Source of the DNA: an uncultured Bacteroidales bacterium
GTDB taxonomy: Bacteria; Bacteroidota; Bacteroidia; Bacteroidales; Paludibacteraceae
Length of the DNA: 32,536 nt
Assembly (NCBI GenBank): GCA_900321605.1
Contig: ONWR01000021.1
Location: 1 to 32,536 of the forward strand
Direction: 5' to 3'
The notes under the pieces are model-generated. The model made no database searches. It was given only the letters and a program-made list of their open reading frames with translations, and was not told where the DNA came from. The translations under genes and the position numbers were made by a program. Below are positions 17,070 to 24,141 of this stretch, one piece after another. Positions within the stretch are counted from its first letter, which is position 1; every line of letters starts with the position of its first letter.

Positions 17070-18755
17070 TTGACCGGTGATGGTGAAGATGCTCTCTCCT
17101 ACTTGGATGAACAACCGTCCCGAACGGAGATACTTACGCGCAGGAACGTCCATGGTGGTCGTTTCAATGCCCGTCGAACCGCAGGAGGTGAGGTAGTCCG
17201 AATAGGAGATGCCGGATCCGGTAGCGTTGATGACGACGCGGGTGAAGCCGATACCTTGACCTGTGTTGTAGTTCGTGGAGAAGGTCAGCGGCGCACGTCC
17301 GGAAAGCGGCTGCGTATTCGTCCATGTATAGTCGCTAAGGGTCTTACCGTTAGTAGCTACGATCGTGGCTATCTGCGTATCTCCGGCTTTGACATCGAGG
17401 TTGCAATACTGCGTACCGCCATACGTGCGGATATTCACTTCGATGGACGAGAGACCGGCAAGTTCTATCTCCGGCGAGGTCAGTTCTTTGCCTTTATCGA
17501 GCAACCAGTAAGAGCCGCTCATCGAAGCAGTGTTGATCCATCCCTCCGTATGATCCGCGTCGTAGGTATAAACCATAGGAGTGATGACACCTCCTTGTTC
17601 GCCATGAGCGAAGACAGCATAGAGGGTCATATCCGCTGAGACAGCAGGTACGTCAGAAGGCGTCTTATAGAGAACGGGCGCTTGATCGGTAGTGCCCTCG
17701 ATAGGCGCTGTGGTCCAACCCATGAAAGTGTCGCTGGTCTCAGAGCATGAGACAGGCTCCTGAGGGAAAGCGGTAAGGGCACGACCGGCGATGACCGAAT
17801 CCGTATAGAGCACCACACCGCAAACCGACCACGTCACACCGTATTTGGTGACGTGAGAGGGATCGTACCCTCCTCCCTCGCAAGTAGGCGTCATCGATGA
17901 CAGATCGACCGTCTGACCGACCTTATTGCCCCAGATATACTCAACGAGTTCAGGATAGTCAATGAACGGATTGCGATTATGCTGAATGCCGTACACCGCT
18001 TGGTTTCGGTCTATCTCTTTCTGCGAGACGGGATCCTGACGATGCCAATCCAGGAGGAAAGAGAGGCTATATGCGGTGAGGTTCGTAGGCGAAGAAGAGA
18101 ACATCTTCGACCCGTTGCCGGCATTGAGGCTATTGGAGCGGTATCGCGCTACCATATAAAAGAACGTGCGCGCGAAGTCACCTTTGTAGTTATCGTCCGG
18201 CTCATAGACGGTACCTACTCCACTGGTGATGGAGGTACCGAGTTTGCCTAAACCGTGGTGGTCGGGGTCTTTGGAGAAACCACTGAAAGAGCTGACGACG
18301 CCGTACGGATAATTAGAGCGCAGGTTATTGATACGCGCATCGGTGGGATAGACGTTGAAGAGATCAGAGACCATCGGTCCGGAGCCGAGCCAAGACTGAC
18401 AAACGACGTGTTCTTTGTTCCAACCGTCACAAACAGCTTTCTGCGGGGTATTGGCATCTGCCATCGTAAAATGACAGGTTGAATACATGTCCCACAAGGA
18501 GTCGGCGTAGAAATCCGTCTGCTCGTAATAGGGTTCCAAACCGTCATAGGAGATCACTGTATGGTTATCAATGATGTCGCATAGGGCATTGAGGATATTA
18601 TCGGCGGACTTCTTGGTATCCACACCGTCGTAATAATGCTCCGGAACAGCCGCTACTCCAATCACCACGTTAGCCCATGTGCTTAGTGAAAAAGCACATA
18701 AGGCAAACGCGATTATTGCAAATTTGATATTTGACATTTGATATTTGAAATTCAT
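17058..18755 (-). CDS. Secreted endonuclease I family nuclease, second copy, with C-terminal tail
   Basis: The 565-residue protein has a signal peptide (hydrophobic core FAIIAFALCAFSLSTWA). The endonuclease I domain follows, with the catalytic-region motif WNKEHVVCQSW (H116) and the later signatures DWHRQDPVSQKEIDRN and NRNPFIDYPELVEYIWG. After it come a short repeat-like segment (FMGWTTAPIEG), a beta-rich domain of about 130 residues, and the C-terminal tail ARKYLRSGRLFIQ...GQRVK shared with other secreted proteins here. It is a diverged duplicate of the upstream gene and overlaps it by ATGA. Residues 3-11 are encoded by a heptamer array, so the original start may have been Met7 (18737). Likely role: extracellular or surface DNA degradation for nutrients. 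Confidence 0.9.
   Translation of the reverse strand: MNFKYQMSNIKFAIIAFALCAFSLSTWANVVIGVAAVPEHYYDGVDTKKSADNILNALCDIIDNHTVISYDGLEPYYEQTDFYADSLWDMYSTCHFTMADANTPQKAVCDGWNKEHVVCQSWLGSGPMVSDLFNVYPTDARINNLRSNYPYGVVSSFSGFSKDPDHHGLGKLGTSITSGVGTVYEPDDNYKGDFARTFFYMVARYRSNSLNAGNGSKMFSSSPTNLTAYSLSFLLDWHRQDPVSQKEIDRNQAVYGIQHNRNPFIDYPELVEYIWGNKVGQTVDLSSMTPTCEGGGYDPSHVTKYGVTWSVCGVVLYTDSVIAGRALTAFPQEPVSCSETSDTFMGWTTAPIEGTTDQAPVLYKTPSDVPAVSADMTLYAVFAHGEQGGVITPMVYTYDADHTEGWINTASMSGSYWLLDKGKELTSPEIELAGLSSIEVNIRTYGGTQYCNLDVKAGDTQIATIVATNGKTLSDYTWTNTQPLSGRAPLTFSTNYNTGQGIGFTRVVINATGSGISYSDYLTSCGSTGIETTTMDVPARKYLRSGRLFIQVGESIFTITGQRVK
18722..18749. repeat. Heptamer array (ATTTGAY)4 in the signal-peptide coding region
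   Basis: Units ATTTGAT, ATTTGAC, ATTTGAT and ATTTGAA run in 7-base register and are translated as part of FKYQMSNIKF at the N-terminus of the second endonuclease. Confidence 0.85.
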
Positions 18756-20530
18756 TTCACACGCTGACCTTGAAGATTGAATAACTGTTCGTTATGCAGG
18801 ATATATATTTGACCGCCAACGAGGATCTTACGCGCAGCAGCCTCATCACAAGGAACGAGTTCCACTTCGGCGCCGGATTGGCAAGAGGTGATATAACGGC
18901 TGTAGGACGATCCGGAGCCGGTAGCATTGATGACCACAGACTGGATACCGATACCCTTATTAGCCGCACCATTGGAGCAAGCGAAAGTAAGCGTAGAGGT
19001 TCCGGCGATATAGAGATTGTTATTCCAGATATATTCGGTGATGGTAGAACCGCCGGTAGCCTGGATAGAAGTGAGTACACCTGATTCCTCCGAGATCTGC
19101 AGCATATCGTACTGCGTACCGCCAAAAGTACGCATCTTCACTACGATAGACTCGAGCCCCATGAGATCGATAGCCGGGGAGACAAGGGTCTTACCTTGGT
19201 CTAAGAGCCAGTACGAACCCTTATTAGCACCCGTATTGGCCCAACCTTCCTGATGATCGGCATCATAGGTATAGGTAGCCGGAGCCGCACCTTGCGTCAC
19301 GGTTTCTTTAGCGAAGACAGCGTAGTATGTTACGTCTGCAGTAACGGCGGGGAAGTCCGCAGGCTGCACATACAACGGCGATGGAGCATCGTCCAGCGTA
19401 CCATCGATAGGAGCCGTGGTCCAACCCATGAAAGTATTACTCTCGTTAGAACACGATGTCGGCGTTTGCGGCAGCACCTGGATAGGCACTTGTTCGGCGA
19501 TCGAATCAACATAAAGTTCTTCGCCGTTGACCGACCAGGTAACGCCATACATAGCGCCGGGGATAGGCGGCACGAACGTACGCGCACCATCGCTAACGCC
19601 GGGGATGAAGTCCGGATCGGTAGAAGGCATCAAGAGATCCATATCCACGGTCTCACCGGCATGTTCTCCCCAGATATACTCCGCCAGATAGGGATAATCG
19701 ATAAAGGGGTTGCGGTTTCCCTGCGTCTGCTGGATACCGTTATTACGGTCGATCTCTTTCTGCGACACCGGATCTTCGCGATGCCACTTCATGAGCAGCA
19801 CCACAGCTTTCTTGGTCAGACCGAAATAGCCGGAAGAAGTATATTCACCAGAAAAGAAATTATTGCCTGTCGTCAGATTCGACTGCTGCCACTTAACGAT
19901 CGTACCCATGATACCACGGGCCCAATCCCCCTTATATTGAGGTTTGGGTTCGAACACATTCCCCGAACCGTTGACCGACTCACCGGCAGCCGAAGCGATG
20001 GTTTTTTTGTCTGTGGACCAAGAACCGGCAGCGCCGTATTTATTGCCTCGCCAATTGGTACCGCCGTTCACCTCTCCGTACTCGTAGTTCGAACGCACAC
20101 CATTGATCTTACCGTCCGTAGGCAGCACATGGAAAATATCGTTTCCGATACCACTTGTTCCTCCACCCCACCAAGACTGCGGGATCGAGTGCTCACGGTT
20201 ATAACAATCGCAAACACCATTATAGTTACCGCAGGTATTGGAAGTAGCAAACACGCACTCACCGTACATGTCCCAAATCTTACCGGCTTTGCCAACCGAG
20301 TCCGCAGGATACACATCGGTCTTGAGATACGCCGAATACAAACCGTTGTAACCGATCGATTTGTAGTTCTTGCTGGTAGCAGCACTCACTGCTGACCAGA
20401 GGGTCGCACCCGACTTACCATCTACACTGGCCCAATACGCCGGAATATCTGCCGGTTTGGTCACCGTAGCAGCCAGCATCATCAGCGACGACATACATAG
20501 CGCCGCAAGAAAAAGAATATGTTTTTTCAT
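18752..20530 (-). CDS. Secreted endonuclease I family nuclease, first copy, with C-terminal tail
   Basis: This 592-residue protein has a signal peptide (MKKHILFLAALCMSSLMMLA). The endonuclease I domain carries the motif CDCYNREHSIPQSWWGGG (H114 as the likely catalytic histidine), then KWHREDPVSQKEIDRN and NRNPFIDYPYLAEYIWG. The rest matches the neighbouring copy: an FMGWTTAPIDG segment, a beta-rich domain beginning TYTYDADHQEGWANTG, and the tail ARKILVGGQIYIL...GQRVK. The family makes non-specific cuts in DNA or RNA. Its promoter is at 20584-20615, and its stop overlaps the start of the second copy (ATGA at 18752-18755), so the two are probably translated together. Confidence 0.92.
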   Translation of the reverse strand: MKKHILFLAALCMSSLMMLAATVTKPADIPAYWASVDGKSGATLWSAVSAATSKNYKSIGYNGLYSAYLKTDVYPADSVGKAGKIWDMYGECVFATSNTCGNYNGVCDCYNREHSIPQSWWGGGTSGIGNDIFHVLPTDGKINGVRSNYEYGEVNGGTNWRGNKYGAAGSWSTDKKTIASAAGESVNGSGNVFEPKPQYKGDWARGIMGTIVKWQQSNLTTGNNFFSGEYTSSGYFGLTKKAVVLLMKWHREDPVSQKEIDRNNGIQQTQGNRNPFIDYPYLAEYIWGEHAGETVDMDLLMPSTDPDFIPGVSDGARTFVPPIPGAMYGVTWSVNGEELYVDSIAEQVPIQVLPQTPTSCSNESNTFMGWTTAPIDGTLDDAPSPLYVQPADFPAVTADVTYYAVFAKETVTQGAAPATYTYDADHQEGWANTGANKGSYWLLDQGKTLVSPAIDLMGLESIVVKMRTFGGTQYDMLQISEESGVLTSIQATGGSTITEYIWNNNLYIAGTSTLTFACSNGAANKGIGIQSVVINATGSGSSYSRYITSCQSGAEVELVPCDEAAARKILVGGQIYILHNEQLFNLQGQRVK

Positions 20531-20583
20531 ACTATTAAATTTATTAAATGTCGTATTTCAACCGTTCCTTTTGAAACAATGTG

Positions 20584-20615
20584 CAAAAGTACTGCTTTTT
20601 TGCGACATACACAAA
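20584..20615 (-). promoter_or_regulatory. Promoter of the tandem endonuclease genes
   Basis: On the minus strand TTTG (20612-20615) and TACTTTTG (20584-20591) are separated by 20 bases with an AAAAAAGCAG run next to the -7 box. It lies just after the lpdA stop codon. I see no terminator between the two units, so read-through from lpdA is possible. Confidence 0.88.
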
Positions 20616-20629
20616 TATTTGAATATGTT

Positions 20630-22024
20630 TTACAGCAACTCGTGCAAAATCTCACTGACGGTGGGGTGCGGGAAGACCACTTGCCGGAAATCCGAAAGGG
20701 TGTATCCGTTGCGAACGGCACACGAAGCCGCAGCGATGAACTCCGAGCAGGGATTACCGATACAATGCACGCCTACAATCGTTTGCGTACGGCTGTCAAC
20801 GATCATCTTGCAAAGACCTGTCTCGCCTTCGTTCTCCGCCATGAAACGACCACTAAACGTCATCGGCAGTTTACGTACTTCTACAGGGATCTCCATGGAT
20901 TCGGCTTGGGTTTCCGTCAAACCGACAGACGCGATCTCGGGGTTGGTATAAACGACAGACGGAACCGCGTTATAATTTACCATCTGGGCATTTACCATTT
21001 GGTCATTTTCCATTTGGGCATTTACCATTTGGTCATGGAGCATATGTTCCACTGCTACTTCGGCTTGACGGGAAGCCACATGAGCAAGCATGATCTTGCC
21101 GGTGACATCACCGCAGGCATAGACCTTCGGCAGGTTCGTTTGGCAGAACTCATCAATGACAATCGCCCCGCGGTTCAACTCCAAGCCCTCCAATGCCTCT
21201 AATCCTTGCAGGTTAGCACGGCGCCCAACGCTCACCAGTATCCGCTCTGCGGAAACCTCTCCCTTGCTCTCCTCCGAAGAGAGGGAGGAATAATGCACCG
21301 TGTTGCCATCTATGGACTCCACCTTGGTCTGAGTGAGAATAGGAATACCGGCTTTCTTATATTTATCCAGCAGCACTTGAACGACCTCTTGATCAAGGTT
21401 CGGCAGGATCGTCGGCATCGCTTCGATGACCGTTACCGGCACACCGAGTTCGTGATAGAGGGTCGCAAACTCCATGCCGATTACTCCACCGCCTACGATG
21501 ACCATCGACTTCGGCAGTTCGGTAGCTGCCAAAGCGTCTGTCGAATCCCACACAGCAGGGTTGTCTTTTATGCCCGAGATCGGTGGCACGAAGTTCGTCG
21601 AGCCCGTACAGATCATCAGGTGCTCTGCCTCGTAGATCTCCCCGTTACACTCGATCCGCCAAACTTGGCGGATATTATCAAGTACTTTCGCTCCACCGCT
21701 CACCACCGTGCAGTGTTCGTTATTGAGGCGTTGTTTGATACCGGCTACGAGTTTGCGAACGACGATGGTCTTGCGTTTCTGCATGGCTGCAAAATCGAAC
21801 ACCACGTTTTCAGCCGTTACACCATATTTCTGTGCGTGCGTAGCGTTATAGTACTGTTTAGCGCCGTATAAGAGCGATTTGGTTGGAATACAACCTACGT
21901 TCAGGCAGGTTCCGCCCAACGCATTTTGCTCAAAGAGCACGACATCTTTTCCGGCTTTCGAAGCGATCTCCGCCGCAGTATACCCCGCAGGTCCGCCACC
22001 TACAATAGCTAAAAAGTAATTCAT
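20630..22024 (-). CDS. lpdA: Dihydrolipoyl dehydrogenase-like flavoprotein disulfide reductase
   Basis: The 464-residue protein has the FAD-binding GGGPAGY (9-15), the redox-active disulfide GGTCLNVGCIPTK (C40, C45), an NAD-binding GGGVIGMEFA segment, a second FAD motif ACGDVTGK and the C-terminal catalytic HPTVSE (H453). The ATG at 22024, 4 bases after the cysE stop, fits the family start MNYFLAIVGGG; an upstream extension in the same frame overlaps cysE and is unlikely. No lipoyl-dependent dehydrogenase subunits are nearby, so its partner is unknown. A block of about 20 residues (QMVNAQMENDQMVNAQ), encoded by a 15-bp repeat, is inserted between AVEHMLHD and the conserved YNAVPSVVYTNPEIASVG strand. 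Confidence 0.9.
   Translation of the reverse strand: MNYFLAIVGGGPAGYTAAEIASKAGKDVVLFEQNALGGTCLNVGCIPTKSLLYGAKQYYNATHAQKYGVTAENVVFDFAAMQKRKTIVVRKLVAGIKQRLNNEHCTVVSGGAKVLDNIRQVWRIECNGEIYEAEHLMICTGSTNFVPPISGIKDNPAVWDSTDALAATELPKSMVIVGGGVIGMEFATLYHELGVPVTVIEAMPTILPNLDQEVVQVLLDKYKKAGIPILTQTKVESIDGNTVHYSSLSSEESKGEVSAERILVSVGRRANLQGLEALEGLELNRGAIVIDEFCQTNLPKVYACGDVTGKIMLAHVASRQAEVAVEHMLHDQMVNAQMENDQMVNAQMVNYNAVPSVVYTNPEIASVGLTETQAESMEIPVEVRKLPMTFSGRFMAENEGETGLCKMIVDSRTQTIVGVHCIGNPCSEFIAAASCAVRNGYTLSDFRQVVFPHPTVSEILHELL
20975..21034. repeat. 15-bp tandem repeat (four units) inside lpdA
   Basis: Four consecutive 15-base units (ATTTACCATCTGGGC, ATTTACCATTTGGTC, ATTTTCCATTTGGGC, ATTTACCATTTGGTC) occupy an in-frame block of lpdA. 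Each unit contains two heptamer-like halves, and 15 bases keep the frame (five residues per unit). Confidence 0.92.
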
Positions 22025-22028
22025 GTAT

Positions 22029-22715
22029 TTATGCTTTGTTTTTAATTCGTATTTCGGGGGTCGATTGCAAAACGATACTATTAGCCGGAACATCTTGGGT
22101 CAACCAAATGTTACCGCCAACGACGGTGTCATGACCGATGGTGACACGACCGAGGATGGAGGTGTTGGAATAGACGGTGACGTGATCCTCCAAGATCGGG
22201 TGACGAGGAACGTCCATAGGACGACCTTCGGCATCGTACTCGAAGTTCTTCGCGCCGAGCGTCACACCTTGGTACAACACCACATGCGAACCGATGATAG
22301 CGGTCTCGCCGATGACCACACCCGTACCATGATCGATGCAGAAATGGTCGCCTATCTGTGCCGCAGGGTGAATATCGATACCCGTACGGCTATGCGCGAG
22401 TTCGGTTAACATACGCGGGATACGCGGCACGCCGAGTTGGTAAAGCACATGGGCAGCACGGTAATGGATCATCGCGTATTGCAGCGGATAAGAGAGGATC
22501 ACTTCGCCCCGATCGGTGACTGCAGGGTCATTATGGAGGACAGCATCCACATCGGTGTTGATGAGCCGTTTAATCTCGGGTATCTGCTCCCAGAACGCCT
22601 CCGGCAAGCACAGGTCTTTCGGTCTCTCCACTGCCGGATAATACTCCGGAAATACCTCGCCCTGCAGATGCAGCACAAGTTGTTTCAAATGCGCTATATT
22701 AATAAGTCCGTTCAA
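22029..22715 (-). CDS. cysE: Serine O-acetyltransferase
   Basis: The 228-residue protein acetylates serine to O-acetylserine, the first step of cysteine synthesis. The left-handed beta-helix hexapeptide region is clear (TGIDIHPAAQIG, DHGTGVVIGETAIIG, VVLYQGVTLG, HPILEDHVTVYSNTSILG), and DHGTGVVIGE contains the usual catalytic histidine. The N-terminal helical part is short compared with the roughly 300-residue Bacteroides enzymes I recall. The only start consistent with full length is TTG at 22715, next to an AT heptamer array and with a stop in frame four codons upstream, so truncation by the array is possible. It lies directly after cysK and 4 bases before lpdA. Confidence 0.92.
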   Translation of the reverse strand: MNGLINIAHLKQLVLHLQGEVFPEYYPAVERPKDLCLPEAFWEQIPEIKRLINTDVDAVLHNDPAVTDRGEVILSYPLQYAMIHYRAAHVLYQLGVPRIPRMLTELAHSRTGIDIHPAAQIGDHFCIDHGTGVVIGETAIIGSHVVLYQGVTLGAKNFEYDAEGRPMDVPRHPILEDHVTVYSNTSILGRVTIGHDTVVGGNIWLTQDVPANSIVLQSTPEIRIKNKA

Positions 22716-22753
22716 TTTTAATTCTTAATTTTTAATTTTTAATTTTTAATTTA
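22716..22753. repeat. AT heptamer array (TTTTTAA, five units) between cysK and cysE
   Basis: Units TTTTAA, TTCTTAA and three TTTTTAA in exact register fill the spacer. The end of the array includes the cysK stop codon (22751-22753), and its other end touches the cysE TTG start. Confidence 0.88.
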
Positions 22754-23638
22754 CAATACGGACAGGTATCGTTCACCTGTATCGGGTAAGAGGACGACGA
22801 TGTTTTTGCCCTGATAGTCGGGTTGTTGGCTCAGTTGCAAAGCAGCCGAATACGCAGCGCCGGAAGAGATACCGACGAGCAGTCCGTGGTCTTTGGCAAG
22901 CGAACGAGCGGCTGCAAAAGCGTCCTCGTTGGTAACGGTCATCACGCGGTCGATATACCCTGCCTGATAAGTCTCCGGCACGAAGTTCGCGCCTATACCT
23001 TGTATCTTATGCGGTCCGGCTTTTCCTTCGGAGAGCATAGGAGAGGAAGCAGGTTCAACGGCGATGCTCTCGACGAGCATGTTCTTCTCTTTGAGTGCGC
23101 GCCCTACTCCGCTGACCGTTCCACCTGTGCCGACTCCGGCGATGAACACATCGACCTGTCCGGCGGTGTCGTTCCAGATCTCCTGTCCGGTGGTAGCATA
23201 ATGGATAGCAGGGTTAGCAGGGTTGGTGAACTGTCCTAAGATCACCGCATTGGGGGTGTTGTCCCGCAGCTCTTCCGCCTTGGCAATCGCACCTTTCATG
23301 CCTTCTGCGCCCGGAGTGAGCACCAGTTCAGCACCATAGGCAGCCAAGAGGTTTCTGCGCTCCACGGACATCGTCTCGGGCATCGTCAGGATCACCTGAT
23401 AACCTTTGAGCCGACCGATCCACGCCAAACCGACTCCGGTGTTGCCGGAGGTAGGTTCGATGATTGTAGCGCCCGGTACTAAGACTCCTTTGCGTTCCGC
23501 ATCTTCGATCATCGCTAACGCGGTACGGTCCTTGACTGAACCACCCGGGTTAAAACGCTCTAACTTGAGCATCAGACCGGGTTGTATTTCAAGCATCGGC
23601 GTCTTGCCGATGAGTTCCAATAAGTTCTTAACTATCAT
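22751..23638 (-). CDS. cysK: Cysteine synthase (O-acetylserine sulfhydrylase)
   Basis: The 295-residue PLP enzyme joins O-acetylserine and sulfide to give cysteine. The PLP lysine is K36 in NPGGSVKDR. The substrate loop EPTSGNTG, the phosphate-binding GVGTGGT and the C-terminal SSGAA motif are all present. Length and start (ATG at 23638, MIVKNLLELIGKTPM) fit the family. Together with cysE downstream it makes the complete two-step cysteine branch. The spacer to the upstream C_GCAxxG_C_C gene is a heptamer array. Confidence 0.96.
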   Translation of the reverse strand: MIVKNLLELIGKTPMLEIQPGLMLKLERFNPGGSVKDRTALAMIEDAERKGVLVPGATIIEPTSGNTGVGLAWIGRLKGYQVILTMPETMSVERRNLLAAYGAELVLTPGAEGMKGAIAKAEELRDNTPNAVILGQFTNPANPAIHYATTGQEIWNDTAGQVDVFIAGVGTGGTVSGVGRALKEKNMLVESIAVEPASSPMLSEGKAGPHKIQGIGANFVPETYQAGYIDRVMTVTNEDAFAAARSLAKDHGLLVGISSGAAYSAALQLSQQPDYQGKNIVVLLPDTGERYLSVL

Positions 23639-23640
23639 AA

Positions 23641-23671
23641 TCGTTTAGTCGTTGGTCGTTAGTCGTTGGTC
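23641..23671. repeat. Heptamer array (GTCGTTR) before cysK
   Basis: TCGTTTA, then GTCGTTG, GTCGTTA, GTCGTTG and a partial GTC fill the spacer between the cysK start and the stop codon of the upstream gene (23672-23674). The unit is the same as at 5259-5293, about 18 kb away. Confidence 0.88.
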
Positions 23672-24136
23672 TTACAGCGCAGCGGTCTTCAAAAACACTC
23701 TCACAGCCTCAGCTACCATTTCGGAGCAAGGTCTTTTTTCGTAATACTGTTGTGTCCGCTCTTCGGGTTTGGGGTCTTGCGGTTTCGGTGCAAGACCTAA
23801 GAGTTCTGCGCAGATGAGCGAACCGTATTGGGCTTTGAACTCTCCGGCAAGCTGCTGCACAAACGCATAGTTCGCCATTTTACCTTCGTTGTCATGGGGT
23901 GTAGAGGAGCCGTTCTGCAGTCCTGCAAGCATGAACATGCCGGAGGCAGCACCGCAAACCATACGCATACGTCCCATACCGCCACCGAACGAGGCAGAGA
24001 GGCGGAGCGCCAATGACTCATCGGTGACACCATATATATCCGCGCACGAGGCAAACACCGCCTGCGAGCAGTTATACCCTTGTTTGAACAAATCCGTTGC
24101 TCGTTGAGCACGAGCTTCTATTTCTTCGTTTGTCAT
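23672..24136 (-). CDS. C_GCAxxG_C_C family protein
   Basis: This 154-residue protein has the conserved cysteines of the family: C23 in YNCSQAV, C61 in MVCGAASG, C109 in SLICAELLG and C137 in RPCSEMV, plus an additional C31. Family members are found in many anaerobes. A redox or metal-binding role is usually suspected, but none is established to my knowledge. The start is ATG at 24136, 5 bases after the cotH stop; a longer in-frame extension runs into cotH and is not credible. Its place just before cysK suggests a link to sulfur or thiol metabolism (inference). Confidence 0.9.
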   Translation of the reverse strand: MTNEEIEARAQRATDLFKQGYNCSQAVFASCADIYGVTDESLALRLSASFGGGMGRMRMVCGAASGMFMLAGLQNGSSTPHDNEGKMANYAFVQQLAGEFKAQYGSLICAELLGLAPKPQDPKPEERTQQYYEKRPCSEMVAEAVRVFLKTAAL

Positions 24137-24141
24137 AGTCG

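Noticed and set aside
22025-22093. Longer start for lpdA
   Set aside because: It overlaps cysE by over 60 bases, and family members start directly before the GGGPAGY motif.
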